A stretch of 51,213 nucleotides of DNA from Planctomycetales bacterium (GTDB lineage: Bacteria; Planctomycetota; Planctomycetia; Isosphaerales; Isosphaeraceae). The translations under genes and the position numbers were made by a program. Below, piece by piece: positions 42,791 to 51,213 of this stretch; position 1 is the stretch's first letter, and each line of letters opens with the position of its first letter. The DNA is taken from contig DAIDKV010000087.1 of assembly GCA_027449865.1 (NCBI GenBank), positions 1 through 51,213 on the forward strand, written 5' to 3'. Below the pieces are notes generated by a model. It was not told where the DNA came from and did no database searches. It was given only the letters and a program-made list of their open reading frames with translations.

Positions 42791-44350
42791 ATGGCCGTGG
42801 ACATGCAAGAACGCACGTCGCACCCCGCGACGGCCACTGACCCACAGGACTTCATCGCCTCCACCTACTTCCACCAGGGGACGGAATTGCTTCGACGGGG
42901 TGCGTTTGCCGAGGCCGAGACCTACCTGCGCGAGGTGGTCCGGATCTGGCCGCATCATCCAGGCGCCCTGAATAACCTGGGGACGTCCATCTGGCAGCAG
43001 GGGCGGGCACGCGAGGCCGAGGCCATCTACCGGCGGGCCCTCAACGGGGCCCCCGACGATTTCGGCATTCTCAACAATTGCGGTAATGCTCTCTGGGAGC
43101 AGACCCGACCCGAGGAGGCCATCCCGTTCTACCGACGGGCGCTGGAGATCCGCCCCGAGGCCGCCGAGACTCAGATGAACCTCGGCGTGGCACTCTCTGA
43201 CCTCGGCGAGTTCGACGAGGCGATCTCCTGGATCGAATCGTCACTCCAACTCGACCCTGGACTCGCCGACGCCTACGATAACCTCGGAATGACTCTCGCC
43301 CGGCTTGGCCGGTGGGACGAGGCGCTGGCCCTCTACGACCGCGCCATTGAGATTCGGCCCAACTTCCCCGAGGCTCACCGGAACAAATCGTTCGTCCTGT
43401 TGACCCTGGGTGACTACCAGCGCGGCTGGGCCGAGCACGAGTGGCGGCTTCGCTGCAAGAACCATCGACTGCTCCCGACCACCTCACCCATGTGGAAGGG
43501 TGAAAACCTCGAAGGACGGTCGATTCTGCTCCATGCCGAGCAAGGGCTGGGCGACGTCATTATGTTCATACGGTTCGTTGAGGATGTGAAGCGCCAGGGA
43601 GCGCACGTCGTCGCAGCCGTACCCGACTCCTTGATCCGGCTCATCTCGCGCGCCATCGGCGTCGATGAGGTTCACGACTGGTTCGCCTCGCTCCCCACCT
43701 GCGACTATCACGCTCCACTGATGAGCCTTCCTTCGATCCTTGGGACAACACTCGAATCACTTCCCGGTCGCTATCCCTACCTCTCGCCCGACGATCGCTC
43801 GGTCGAGCTTTGGCGACCGGTCTTCGAGAATGCGATCAAGGCAGCCTACCCGGGCGAGGCCATCTCTCGGCCCTTCCGAGTGGGTATCGTCTGGCAGGGG
43901 AACCCAGCGCATCGGAACGACCTGCGCCGATCCTTTCCTCTGGATCTTTTCCGAGCGATCGCTGAGGTGCCAGGTGTGCAGCTTATCAGCCTTCAGAAGG
44001 GCAAAGGTATCGAGCAGCTCGAAGGTCAGGCCGAGCGATTCCCGGTCGCGGTCTTCCCCAACTGCGGGCCAGGCGAGCAGGACCGACGTGACTTCGTCGA
44101 CACCGCGGCCGCAATGACCATGTGCGACCTGGTCATCGCGCCCGATTCGTCGACCGCCCACCTCGCCGGGAGCATCGGCGTCCCGGTCTGGATCCCCGTG
44201 ACCATCGTGTCGGACTGCCGTTGGTTGACCGAACGCCACGATAGTCCCTGGTACCCGAGCGTCCGCCTCTTCCGCCAGGAGACCCTCAACGACTGGGAGG
44301 GAATCTTCGACCGGATGGCCCACGCGATCCGAGAGGAGATCAAAGTCTGA
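42791..44350 (+). CDS. TPR protein with GT9-like glycosyltransferase domain
   Basis: 519 residues. Residues about 25-230 form six TPR units (ALNNLGTSIWQQGRAREAEAIY, ILNNCGNALWEQTRPEEAIPFY and so on). From about 240 there is a GT9/heptosyltransferase-like domain: ILLHAEQGLGDVIMFIRFVE, RVGIVWQGNPAHRNDLRRSF, and a nucleotide-binding end, CDLVIAPDSSTAHLAGSIGVPVWIPV. Such TPR-GT9 proteins are frequent in planctomycetes, with unknown acceptors; the TPR may hold a protein partner. The start codon is preceded by GGGAGG. A 76-nt hairpin follows the stop codon at once and may be its terminator. Confidence 0.88.
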   Translation: MAVDMQERTSHPATATDPQDFIASTYFHQGTELLRRGAFAEAETYLREVVRIWPHHPGALNNLGTSIWQQGRAREAEAIYRRALNGAPDDFGILNNCGNALWEQTRPEEAIPFYRRALEIRPEAAETQMNLGVALSDLGEFDEAISWIESSLQLDPGLADAYDNLGMTLARLGRWDEALALYDRAIEIRPNFPEAHRNKSFVLLTLGDYQRGWAEHEWRLRCKNHRLLPTTSPMWKGENLEGRSILLHAEQGLGDVIMFIRFVEDVKRQGAHVVAAVPDSLIRLISRAIGVDEVHDWFASLPTCDYHAPLMSLPSILGTTLESLPGRYPYLSPDDRSVELWRPVFENAIKAAYPGEAISRPFRVGIVWQGNPAHRNDLRRSFPLDLFRAIAEVPGVQLISLQKGKGIEQLEGQAERFPVAVFPNCGPGEQDRRDFVDTAAAMTMCDLVIAPDSSTAHLAGSIGVPVWIPVTIVSDCRWLTERHDSPWYPSVRLFRQETLNDWEGIFDRMAHAIREEIKV

Positions 44351-44352
44351 AA

Positions 44353-44428
44353 GGGTGTACGAGGGTCCCGGTGGGCTTCACGCCGCGTTGTGGCGTTCAA
44401 CCCACCTTCCAGGCCTCCTCGTACACCC
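44353..44428. repeat. Long imperfect hairpin after the TPR-GT9 gene
   Basis: Outer arms GGGTGTACGAG (44353-44363) and CTCGTACACCC (44418-44428) pair perfectly. Inner arms 44370-44384 and 44392-44406 pair with three mismatches around a 7-nt loop. The structure begins 3 nt after the stop codon of the TPR-GT9 gene and precedes the convergent gene's stop at 44483. It could end transcripts from both sides or be a repeat element. No U-tract is seen. Confidence 0.6.
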
Positions 44429-44482
44429 GTTGAGTCTCGCCCATCGGCGAAGGGCCGGCGTGGCACTCAGCAGGCTGGTCCG

Positions 44483-46051
44483 CTATCCGATCGATTCGAC
44501 CTTGAGAAGTCGGCGAGCCTCGGCGACGCCCGGCGCGGGATGTCCACACTCGCTCGCCGTGACCCGGGCCAGAGCGGCCAGGTGTCGCGAACGGAAGGCG
44601 GGCCGCGTCGTGGCGAACTCCTCGGTCACGGTGCGATAGTACTTCTCGGCGTGGAGGGCGCCGTCCTCGGAAATGGCATAGCGGAGCAGCATGTCGAAGA
44701 CCGGCCGGGCCGGGCGATCGAGCTGACCGTAGCGATGGATCAGGGCGCAGGCGCGGGCCTGGTCGCCCGCCTTGACGGCGGCATCGGCCTCGGCGAGCAG
44801 GTGGTCGTCCTTGACGTCCCGGATCTTCTCCTCATGCTCGGCGAACGGGTACGACCGGGGATTGAGCCCCCCAGCCTGACCGGCCGTGTGGTAGGCACCG
44901 ACGATCAGGCTGGCGTACGCATTGCGGCGATCGGCGACTCGGCTGATGTTCCGCCATGCGTTCGCGGCATCGGAGGCGTGAACGCCCACCGACGCACCAT
45001 GGACACTCCCCCTGGGCTTTGCCGCCGAGTCGGCCTGCCTGCGACCGGGATCGTGGAGCACGAGTTGATTGGCCGCCATCGAGATCGCCTCGCCGATCAC
45101 CTCGAGGGCCACCCCTTCCAGCAGGGCCTCGGTCACCGCCTCGGCGGCCTGGTCCCGCCGCGAGGCGTAGATGGTGTGACACATCTGCTCGACCCACGCA
45201 TCGTCCGGTCGACGATCTCCGGGCGATCGGCCCGCCAGCCCGCGCCGGTCGAGCAGCCCGGGCAACAGCGCCCGCAGCGCCTCCTCACCACCGTTCTTGC
45301 GGCGATGCAGCCCGCTCTCCTCATCGACGCAGAACCGCACCGACTGGCGGAGCAGCGTATGCGCGTGCTCCTTGCCGGTGAAGTCGAGGAGGGCCCACGA
45401 CCGCCAGGCCAGCACCACGCGATGGACGTCGATGTAATCCTGCACGACATATTGAAGGTCGTTGTAGGCCGCGTCGAGCGGGCCTCGTGCGAGCGCCGCG
45501 AAGGTACGCTCGGCCTCCGCCATGTCCGTGCGCCGGGTCGCATCACGCAGCGATTCCGCAGTCGGAGGGACCGACGGCAGCCCGGCCATGTCGACCGGAT
45601 GCAGTACCTCCCGCGACCGGCCGCCCTGTTGCTGGATGTGGTTGGTGTTGCGGTAGAGGACCTTCAGGACCGGCAAGGCGCGCTGCGACTCAGGAAGCTC
45701 GCGGGCCATCTGGTAGGACGGCGCGAGTGCCATGATCGAGTGGTAGCCCTCGTAATCCTGCCCTCCGAAGGTGCGAGCATTCGCCAGGGCAGCGGCCGCC
45801 ACGAGCCGGCGGAGATCGACCCCCCGCTGGAGATACGCCACGATTTCCGGCAGGAAACGCTCGATCGGCGTCTCCTGCATCAGGGCGACCATCGGCTCCA
45901 TCGCGCCGAACGTCAGTCGCTCGGCGCCCTCGGCCGCAGTCGAGGTCGAGGCCAGGCCCAGGTCGGTTGCCAGCGCCGGCCCGACGCTCGCGACCAGCAT
46001 GCCGCGTCCCACGTCGGCCAGGAACTCTCGACGGAGGTAGCGGTTCCTCAT
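44483..46051 (-). CDS. Tat-exported protein of unknown function
   Basis: 522 residues from the ATG at 46051 (GGAGAGAG upstream). The N-terminus MRNRYLRREFLADVGRGMLV has a twin-arginine-like motif and a hydrophobic stretch, so export folded is likely. The body is mostly helical and has histidine/glutamate-rich segments (GGQDYEGYHSIMALAP, NTNHIQQQGG, VVQDYIDVHRVVLAWR, SYPFAEHEEKI, AYHTAGQAGG), suggesting a metal-bound oxidase or related helical enzyme. I do not recognise the family. The upstream 189 nt hold no gene. Confidence 0.7.
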   Translation of the reverse strand: MRNRYLRREFLADVGRGMLVASVGPALATDLGLASTSTAAEGAERLTFGAMEPMVALMQETPIERFLPEIVAYLQRGVDLRRLVAAAALANARTFGGQDYEGYHSIMALAPSYQMARELPESQRALPVLKVLYRNTNHIQQQGGRSREVLHPVDMAGLPSVPPTAESLRDATRRTDMAEAERTFAALARGPLDAAYNDLQYVVQDYIDVHRVVLAWRSWALLDFTGKEHAHTLLRQSVRFCVDEESGLHRRKNGGEEALRALLPGLLDRRGLAGRSPGDRRPDDAWVEQMCHTIYASRRDQAAEAVTEALLEGVALEVIGEAISMAANQLVLHDPGRRQADSAAKPRGSVHGASVGVHASDAANAWRNISRVADRRNAYASLIVGAYHTAGQAGGLNPRSYPFAEHEEKIRDVKDDHLLAEADAAVKAGDQARACALIHRYGQLDRPARPVFDMLLRYAISEDGALHAEKYYRTVTEEFATTRPAFRSRHLAALARVTASECGHPAPGVAEARRLLKVESIG

Positions 46052-46240
46052 CACTCTCTCCACGGCACAAAGCGCCCGTTTGGGTAAATCGTCTGGGAGA
46101 CTCGGAAGAAGGGGCACGCCTCGCAACACTACCCCTCTTCATACCCGTATCCGACCGCGGGCACAATCCGCCAGCGGCCCAGGGCGCACGGACCCGCGTC
46201 CACCGGTGGGTCGGGACGCCGGGCGCGGGTGCCGTCCATT

Positions 46241-47617
46241 TCAGGGATTGTGCCAGTCGTGACACTCGGGCAAGAGCCTGTGGGCCTCGGCGGGTCCCCA
46301 TGTGCCAGGCTCGTAAAAATGCAGCGGCGGAGGGCTCTCAAGAACCGGCTCGACGATCCGCCACTGGGCCTCGATCGCGTCCTCACGCGAGAAGAGTGCC
46401 TGGTCCCCCTCGATCGCCGCGTGCAGGAGCCGAGAATAAGGCGGGACCTCGTCGCTTGTCTGCCGCGAGGCCATCAATTCGACCGGTTGAAGGGCCTCCT
46501 GTTCACCCTCCTTTCGCACCACGGAACCGATCGCGATGATCTCCTCGGGATTAAATCGCACTCGTATATAATTATTCGAGCAATCAAGAGAGTGTCCTGC
46601 GAATGAGCGTTGGGGTGGCGGCTTGAGCCGGACCCTCACCTCGGTGGCCGTTGTGGCGAGTGACTTGCCGGCCCGAATCAAAAACGGGACGCCGGCCCAC
46701 CGCCAGGATTCGATCGCCAGTCGGACTGCTGCGAACGTTTCGACTTGCGAGTCTGCCTCGACCCCCTTCTCATGGCGGTAGCCGCGGTACTGTCCGCGTA
46801 CAACGTCTTCGGGACCAAGGGGACGGATGGCGCGGAGAACCTTGACCTTCTCGTCGCGAATGCCATCCGGCGCGTTCATTCCAGGCGGTTCCATTGCGAG
46901 CATCGCGACAACCTGGAGCATGTGGTTCTGGACAACGTCTCGGATGGCACCGGCCTCTTCGTAGAAGGCGCCTCGGCCCTGAACGTCGAATTCCTCGGCC
47001 ATGGTGATCTGCACGTCCTCGACGCATTCTCGCGACCAGATCGGCTCGAGGAACCGGTTGGCGAACCGGAAGCTGAGGATGTTTAAGACCGGCTCCTTGC
47101 CAAGGTAGTGGTCGATCCGGTAGATCCGCGACTCATCAAAGGTTTCGTGGAGGATCTCATTGAGCGCGCGCGCCGAGGCGAGGTCGCGGCCGAACGGTTT
47201 CTCGACGACGACGCGTGCGTCTCGGGAACAGCCTGATTCGGCCAGGTGCCGGACGACCGGCCCGAACAGGCTGGGGGGAATCGCGAGATAGTGGACCGGC
47301 TGTTTCGCATTGCCGAGGGCCTCTCGCAGCTTGACGAAGGTCTCGGGATCGTTGTAGTCGCCGTCCACGTACCGAAGCTGGCGCACCAGCGTCTCGTACG
47401 CCCTCTCATCAACGCCGCCGTGGTGCGTGAGGCTCTCGTGGGCGCGGGTCTTGAGCTGATCTAGCCCCCAGCCCGACTTCGCAACGCCAACGATCGGGAC
47501 GTCGAGCTGGCCGCGGTGAATCAGAAACTGGAGAGCGGGGAAGATCTTCTTGTAAGCCAGGTCGCCGGTCGCTCCGAAGAACACCAGGGCGTCGGCCTTT
47601 TTCTGCGATTCGGGCAT
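46241..47617 (-). CDS. zwf: Glucose-6-phosphate 1-dehydrogenase
   Basis: 458 residues, slightly shorter than typical (480-510). It oxidises glucose-6-phosphate to 6-phosphogluconolactone with NAD(P)+, first step of the oxidative pentose phosphate pathway. Visible: Rossmann [10 protein letters not shown] (15-24), EKPFGRD (139-145), the signature [10 protein letters not shown] (167-176) with the catalytic His, and [29 protein letters not shown] precedes the ATG. It follows gnd by 39 nt on the same strand, so the two enzymes of the pathway are co-transcribed. No 6-phosphogluconolactonase gene is present nearby. Confidence 0.96.
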   Translation of the reverse strand: MPESQKKADALVFFGATGDLAYKKIFPALQFLIHRGQLDVPIVGVAKSGWGLDQLKTRAHESLTHHGGVDERAYETLVRQLRYVDGDYNDPETFVKLREALGNAKQPVHYLAIPPSLFGPVVRHLAESGCSRDARVVVEKPFGRDLASARALNEILHETFDESRIYRIDHYLGKEPVLNILSFRFANRFLEPIWSRECVEDVQITMAEEFDVQGRGAFYEEAGAIRDVVQNHMLQVVAMLAMEPPGMNAPDGIRDEKVKVLRAIRPLGPEDVVRGQYRGYRHEKGVEADSQVETFAAVRLAIESWRWAGVPFLIRAGKSLATTATEVRVRLKPPPQRSFAGHSLDCSNNYIRVRFNPEEIIAIGSVVRKEGEQEALQPVELMASRQTSDEVPPYSRLLHAAIEGDQALFSREDAIEAQWRIVEPVLESPPPLHFYEPGTWGPAEAHRLLPECHDWHNP

Positions 47618-47656
47618 CTCAGAGCCTCCTCGAGATCGGATCGATTCGATTCGATA

Positions 47657-48676
47657 TCAAGCCTTCTTCTCGAGGTGGCCGCCAAAGGCGAAGCGCATCG
47701 CCGAGAGGACCTTGTCGGCAAACTCATCAGTTCCGCGCGTGCTAAACCGGGCAAACAGCGCGGCGCTGAGGACGGCAGCCGGGACGCCCTCGTCGATCGC
47801 CGCCTGAACGGTCCAGCGCCCCTCGCCTGAGTCAGAGACCCGACCCGAAAAGTCGGCCAGGTCGGGGCTCTTGCAAAGAGCCTGTGCGGTCAGGTCGAGC
47901 AGCCAGGAGGCGATCACGCTCCCTCGTCGCCAGACCTCCGCGATGTCGGCCAGGTGCAGGTCATAGGGGTAGAGTTCGGGGTGTCGGAGCGGGGCGGTCT
48001 CAGCGTCGATGTCCTGCTTCGTCTTGCCGACGTTGGCGTGCTTCAGGATGTTCAGCCCCTCGGCGTAGGCGGCCATCACGCCGTACTCGATCCCGTTGTG
48101 AACCATCTTGACGAAGTGGCCGGCCCCGGCGGGTCCGCAGTGCAGGTAGCCTTGCTCAGCCGTCCCTTCGCCGTCCTTGCGGCCCGGGGTGCGCGGGGCC
48201 GCATCGATCCCGGGCGCCAGTGCCGCGAAGATCGGGTCGAGGTGCTTCACAACATCGGTCTCGCCTCCGATCATCATGCAGTAGCCGCGTTCACGGCCCC
48301 AAACGCCGCCGCTGGTGCCGACATCGACGTAATGAATACCCCTGGGCTTCAGCTCGGCGGCGCGGCGGATGTCGTCATGGTAATACGAATTCCCGCCGTC
48401 AATCAGGATGTCGCCTTTTTGGAGCCGGCTCACAAGCTGCTCGATCGTCGAGTCTACGACTCCAGCCGGGACCATCAACCAGACGGCGCGAGGTGGCTTC
48501 AATTTCGAAAGGAAATCGTCGAGGGAGCTGCCGGCCACGGCCCCCTCCTTCGCCATCGCGGTAGCGGCCTCGGCGTGGACATCGTAGACGACGCATTCCT
48601 GGCCCTTCGCCAGAAGCCGCCGGACCATGTTCGAGCCCATACGTCCCAGGCCGATCATCCCGAGTTGCATGGCCAT
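47657..48676 (-). CDS. gnd: 6-phosphogluconate dehydrogenase, short NAD-type
   Basis: 339 residues, the short GndA-like form, against 470 in the classic enzyme. It converts 6-phosphogluconate to ribulose-5-phosphate and CO2. GLGRMGSNMVRRLL (9-22) is the nucleotide loop; an Asp at the end of strand two (VVYDVH) suggests NAD+ rather than NADP+ preference. The GGNSYYHDD, GTSGGVWGRERGYCMMIGG and HCGPAGAGHFVKMVHNGIEYG segments are catalytic hallmarks. Next to zwf (39 nt). The start has GGAAGGGG upstream; a second in-frame ATG two codons on is possible. Confidence 0.95.
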   Translation of the reverse strand: MAMQLGMIGLGRMGSNMVRRLLAKGQECVVYDVHAEAATAMAKEGAVAGSSLDDFLSKLKPPRAVWLMVPAGVVDSTIEQLVSRLQKGDILIDGGNSYYHDDIRRAAELKPRGIHYVDVGTSGGVWGRERGYCMMIGGETDVVKHLDPIFAALAPGIDAAPRTPGRKDGEGTAEQGYLHCGPAGAGHFVKMVHNGIEYGVMAAYAEGLNILKHANVGKTKQDIDAETAPLRHPELYPYDLHLADIAEVWRRGSVIASWLLDLTAQALCKSPDLADFSGRVSDSGEGRWTVQAAIDEGVPAAVLSAALFARFSTRGTDEFADKVLSAMRFAFGGHLEKKA

Positions 48677-48704
48677 ACCACCCCTTCCTGCGACGACCGC
48701 TCTG

Positions 48705-49148
48705 TTAGTAAAAGAGAATCTGTGTCGCCATCAACAGTCCGACGAGGGCAAGGATCGTCGCAATGCGCATCGAGGTTCCCACGTTCAGCGGCGGATTCTT
48801 GACGCCCGCCTGAAGGGCGCGCACATAGCGTCGATGCCGGTCGGCGGCCGTCACGCAGACGAAGACCCCTACAAGTACCATGCCAAACCCCAACCAGGGA
48901 GAGATCGCCCGATGCGTATGTGGCCGGGTCGGAAGTCCCTGAATTTCGGCGTATTCGCGGAGCCAGAAGGCGAATCGAGAGATCAAAAACCCAAATCCCA
49001 TCAAGGCGATCGAGGTCCGGACCCAGGCGAGAAACGTTCGCTCGGCGGCGAGATAGACACGAGGATCATCGACTGCCGCAGCCAATCCCCGGCCAGGGGC
49101 TGGCCTGGAATTCGCAAGTCCCTCGGTATCCGAGGCATCGGGTTGCAT
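48705..49148 (-). CDS. DUF202 membrane protein (YidH-like)
   Basis: 147 residues. The family core LAAERTFLAWVRTSIALMGFGF (33-54) begins the first of three membrane helices; the others are near 85-102 (SPWLGFGMVLVGVFVCVT) and 128-146. An N-terminal polar stretch of about 30 residues precedes it. DUF202 proteins are small inner-membrane proteins of unknown function. It lies 28 nt before gnd on the same strand and may be first in that unit. The upstream gap to the divergent PI-PLC gene (180 nt) holds no other gene. Confidence 0.87.
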   Translation of the reverse strand: MQPDASDTEGLANSRPAPGRGLAAAVDDPRVYLAAERTFLAWVRTSIALMGFGFLISRFAFWLREYAEIQGLPTRPHTHRAISPWLGFGMVLVGVFVCVTAADRHRRYVRALQAGVKNPPLNVGTSMRIATILALVGLLMATQILFY

Positions 49149-49328
49149 GATTCGGACGCCGTGGTTGGGAAGGATCGGGTCGTCTCTATCACCTCCACGG
49201 AATATAGGCGGAAGGCAGAGCCAGGATCAAGCCCCAGCATCCGATCGGTCCCTGTTCTTCGCGGACGCTTTCGGATAGAACCAATCGGACACAGATTCCG
49301 CATCATCAGATCGCAAGAGGACTTGTTC

Positions 49329-50516
49329 ATGCGAAGGTTCGAGATTACCGGACGATGGAACTCGAAGTTCTGGATCACCGCGTTTCTGGGATGGGTCTGT
49401 GTTGCGGGCAGTATCAAAGCGGCGCCGCCGGCGCCGCGATCGGCGATCGATGTCCGACTCAATCAAATTCAGGTGATCGGATCACACAACTCCTACCACA
49501 TCGCACCGACCGCCGAAATCCTCAAACTGATCGGTACTTACTCAAGCGGGAAGTCGGATGGACTCGATTACACACATCCCCCGTTGGCCGAGCAGTTCGA
49601 CCGCCGCGGCATCCGACAGATCGAGCTGGACGTCTACGCCGATCCGAAGGGAGGACTGTTCGCCAATCCCCATCTCAGGAAGATGCTGAAGGATGCCGGC
49701 AAGGATCCCGGTCCTGACCCCAACGCCGGCGGCGCGCTCAACCGCCCGGGGATGAAGATCCTGCACGTTCAGGACGTCGACTTTCTCTCGCGCGCCAACA
49801 CGTTCGTCGAGGCACTCCGACAGGTGAATTCGTGGTCGAAGGCTCACCCTTACCATGTCCCAATCCTGATCCTGGTCGAGCTGAAGGACGATTCTCGGCT
49901 GATGCTGCCGACCAAGCCGGTGCCGTTCGATCAGGCGATGGTCGATGCCGTCGACGCCGAGATCCTCTCGGTATTCGATCGCAAGCAAATTCTCACGCCC
50001 GACTATGTTCGGGGTATTTCGGCCACACTCCCTGAGGCGATTCACACACATGGCTGGCCGAGACTCGACGCAGTCCGCGGCCGCGTCATGTTCGCCCTGG
50101 ACAATGAGGGCGACATTCGAGACCTCTACATCAAGGGCCATCCCGCACTGAAGGACCGCCTGATGTTCGTGACGGCCAGCGATCCGACCGCGCCCGAGGC
50201 CGCCTGGTTCAAGATCAACGATCCCATCGAGGACTATGATCGAATCCGGCAACTCGTCGCCGATGGCTTCCTCGTCCGAACCCGGGCCGACGCCGACACC
50301 CGACAGTCCCGCGACAACGATCCCAAGCAGCGAGACCGGGCACTCTCCAGCGGCGCGCAGTTCATCAGCACCGATTATGCCGAGCCCGATCGACGCTTCT
50401 CGGAGTATCGCGTCCGCCTCCCGGGCGAGGTCGTGGCGCGGGTCAACCCGGTCAGCGGCGATCCCGCCTGGAAGCAGGTCGACATCGAATCCGTCCGCCC
50501 GCCAGCGGGCTACTAA
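49329..50516 (+). CDS. Secreted Ca2+-dependent PI-PLC-like phosphodiesterase
   Basis: 395 residues from the ATG at 49329 (AGAGGA upstream). Residues 1-31 form a signal peptide ending in KAA. The TIM-barrel PLC-like family begins with LNQIQVIGSHNSYH, whose first His (H53) is a catalytic candidate; REIELDVY-type acidic strand (IRQIELDVYADP), KILHVQDVDF and the FISTDYAEPD end match the bacterial Ca2+-dependent phosphoinositide-phospholipase C family. The substrate is probably a phospho-ester lipid or sugar, not set by sequence. Downstream there is no gene for 700 nt. Confidence 0.9.
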   Translation: MRRFEITGRWNSKFWITAFLGWVCVAGSIKAAPPAPRSAIDVRLNQIQVIGSHNSYHIAPTAEILKLIGTYSSGKSDGLDYTHPPLAEQFDRRGIRQIELDVYADPKGGLFANPHLRKMLKDAGKDPGPDPNAGGALNRPGMKILHVQDVDFLSRANTFVEALRQVNSWSKAHPYHVPILILVELKDDSRLMLPTKPVPFDQAMVDAVDAEILSVFDRKQILTPDYVRGISATLPEAIHTHGWPRLDAVRGRVMFALDNEGDIRDLYIKGHPALKDRLMFVTASDPTAPEAAWFKINDPIEDYDRIRQLVADGFLVRTRADADTRQSRDNDPKQRDRALSSGAQFISTDYAEPDRRFSEYRVRLPGEVVARVNPVSGDPAWKQVDIESVRPPAGY

Positions 50517-50670
50517 GCAAGGTCTCGCCGATCGTCCAGGCCCAGGGTGTTTGCGATCGTCCGTCGTCGGACGTCGCCACCACGGTCGTGGATGATCCAA
50601 TCCACCACGGAAGTCCTCGCTCTCGGTCGCCTTCATCCTGGCCCGAGAAGACGGCGCGTTGAGCCGCAAA

Positions 50671-50699
50671 ACCGCCCCCGTTCCCCTCCAGGGGGCGGT
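50671..50699. terminator. GC-rich hairpin after the PI-PLC gene
   Basis: ACCGCCCCC (50671-50679) and GGGGGCGGT (50691-50699) pair perfectly around an 11-nt loop. There is no U-tract on the plus strand; on the minus strand four T follow the stem. It lies 155 nt past the PI-PLC stop. A terminator for a minus-strand transcript from the right is about as likely as one for PI-PLC. Confidence 0.4.
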
Positions 50700-50943
50700 C
50701 GTCGACTCCCACCCTTCCTCGGCTTCGAGCCAGGCCCCCCAGAAACCACTTCGAACGTCCACCCATTCGCCCCGCCCAATATCCCGGATATCACGCCTTG
50801 AATCTCGGACACTTGTCTCATACACTGAACTCTCAGTGCCAAACACGAGCAACATGCGGGCGGTCCGGCTGCACCCTGGAACCAGGCGTTCTCGGACCTC
50901 AGCCGGTCTGGAATCACCCGGATCTCGAAATCGGTCCGGTCGG

Positions 50944-50989
50944 CTAGAGCGCGTGACCGTTGGATGGCCGATGTCACCTACCAACCCGA
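50944..50989 (+). repeat. Dispersed repeat, second copy (left part only)
   Basis: 44 of 46 positions match 42616-42661 (CTAGAGCGCGT, then ACCGTTGGATGGCCGATGTC, then ACCTACCAACCCGA). Here the sequence departs from the palindrome after CCCGAT, so the copy lacks the 29-nt inverted arms. This looks like a solo end or degraded copy of the repeat family. Confidence 0.8.
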
Positions 50990-51085
50990 TCGTGTACTCA
51001 TACTGCATCCTTTGTCACAGGGGCCTGAGTTGGTTTTCTGGGCCTTTGTCAACCTACCTGATGAACGATTGGTCTCTCAATGCCG

Positions 51086-51113
51086 CGGTCCCGGCGAGGT
51101 CTCGCCGGGACCG
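51086..51113. repeat. Perfect 13-bp palindrome
   Basis: CGGTCCCGGCGAG (51086-51098) and CTCGCCGGGACCG (51101-51113) pair perfectly with only GT between them. Part of the repeat-rich right edge. It may be a terminator stem or a fragment of another repeated element; there is no U-tract. Confidence 0.6.
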
Positions 51114-51213
51114 TCGGTGGTTCGCCGATGCCTTCGATACGCCTCCCGGCTCATCCGCTCGCGGTCCCTCCGGGAGACCGCGGCTTGCGACCGGCCGGCC
51201 CTGCCGGGGTCGA

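Larger units (their letters stand above)
50517..51213. other. Gene-free right edge
   Basis: No frame in this 697-nt stretch shows a convincing protein. It holds a GC hairpin (50671-50699), the second copy of the dispersed repeat (50944-50989) and a perfect palindrome (51086-51113). A frame reading leftward from 51008 is antisense to PI-PLC and looks non-coding. A gene starting beyond the window edge cannot be excluded. Confidence 0.6.

Noticed and set aside
44390-46087. Plus-strand frame (565 codons) opposite the Tat-exported protein
   Set aside because: The minus-strand protein has a ribosome site, Tat signal and plausible helices; the plus frame begins inside the hairpin region and is motif-free.
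49542-51008. Minus-strand frame (488 codons) opposite PI-PLC and running into the right edge
   Set aside because: PI-PLC motifs are clear on the plus strand; the frame has low-complexity composition and covers the repeat copy.

Overview
The window is GC-rich, densely coded DNA from a member of the Planctomycetota, most likely of the Isosphaeraceae type. The evidence is the mix of families typical of that phylum: a DUF1559 prepilin-like protein, a DUF1080 secreted protein, a TIGR03067 protein, a DUF4058 protein, Uma2 endonucleases, a CE15-type esterase, a ThuA protein, an S46 peptidase, and a dispersed palindromic repeat in intergenic DNA. No rRNA, tRNA, CRISPR array or transposase gene was seen.

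Layout. 1-2.1 kb: a secreted repeat protein cut by the window edge, and a ThuA protein. 2.1-8.9 kb: a nucleic-acid/defence-like block with an Uma2-XPB-Bax1(DUF790) operon, an RluE-type pseudouridine synthase, a second Uma2, and a coupled TOPRIM/ATPase pair. 9-14.3 kb: an enolase-superfamily dehydratase and two ABC-2 exporter pairs separated by a MITE-like inverted repeat. 14.5-19.1 kb: an exported CE15-like esterase, DUF1559, DUF1080 and class II fructose-bisphosphatase. 19.1-24.9 kb: small membrane proteins, a DUF4058 gene broken by one base, a lipoprotein serpin coupled to a GT87-like membrane glycosyltransferase, and TIGR03067.

25.2-29.4 kb: a ThiS-ThiG fusion, then a HEPN-like protein overlapping a protein made of two BolA-like domains, then a DinG/XPD-type helicase. 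29.5-39.6 kb: a sigma54-type response regulator, a histidine kinase, a single-domain-type response regulator, and a Kdp potassium pump operon (a small membrane ORF, kdpF, kdpA, kdpB, kdpC and a kinase-less KdpD). A GG-N10-GC element and an upstream inverted repeat suggest sigma54 control of the kinase/kdp unit.

39.7-51.2 kb: exported MsrA, an S46 dipeptidyl peptidase, a TPR-GT9 protein, an unknown Tat-exported protein, a gnd-zwf oxidative pentose phosphate unit with a DUF202 protein upstream, a secreted PI-PLC-like phosphodiesterase, and about 700 bp at the right edge without a supportable gene.

The strongest candidates for something undescribed are the HEPN/tandem-BolA-like pair, the TOPRIM(DUF3226-like)/ATPase pair, the Uma2-XPB-Bax1 operon, and the sigma54-style rewiring of Kdp.
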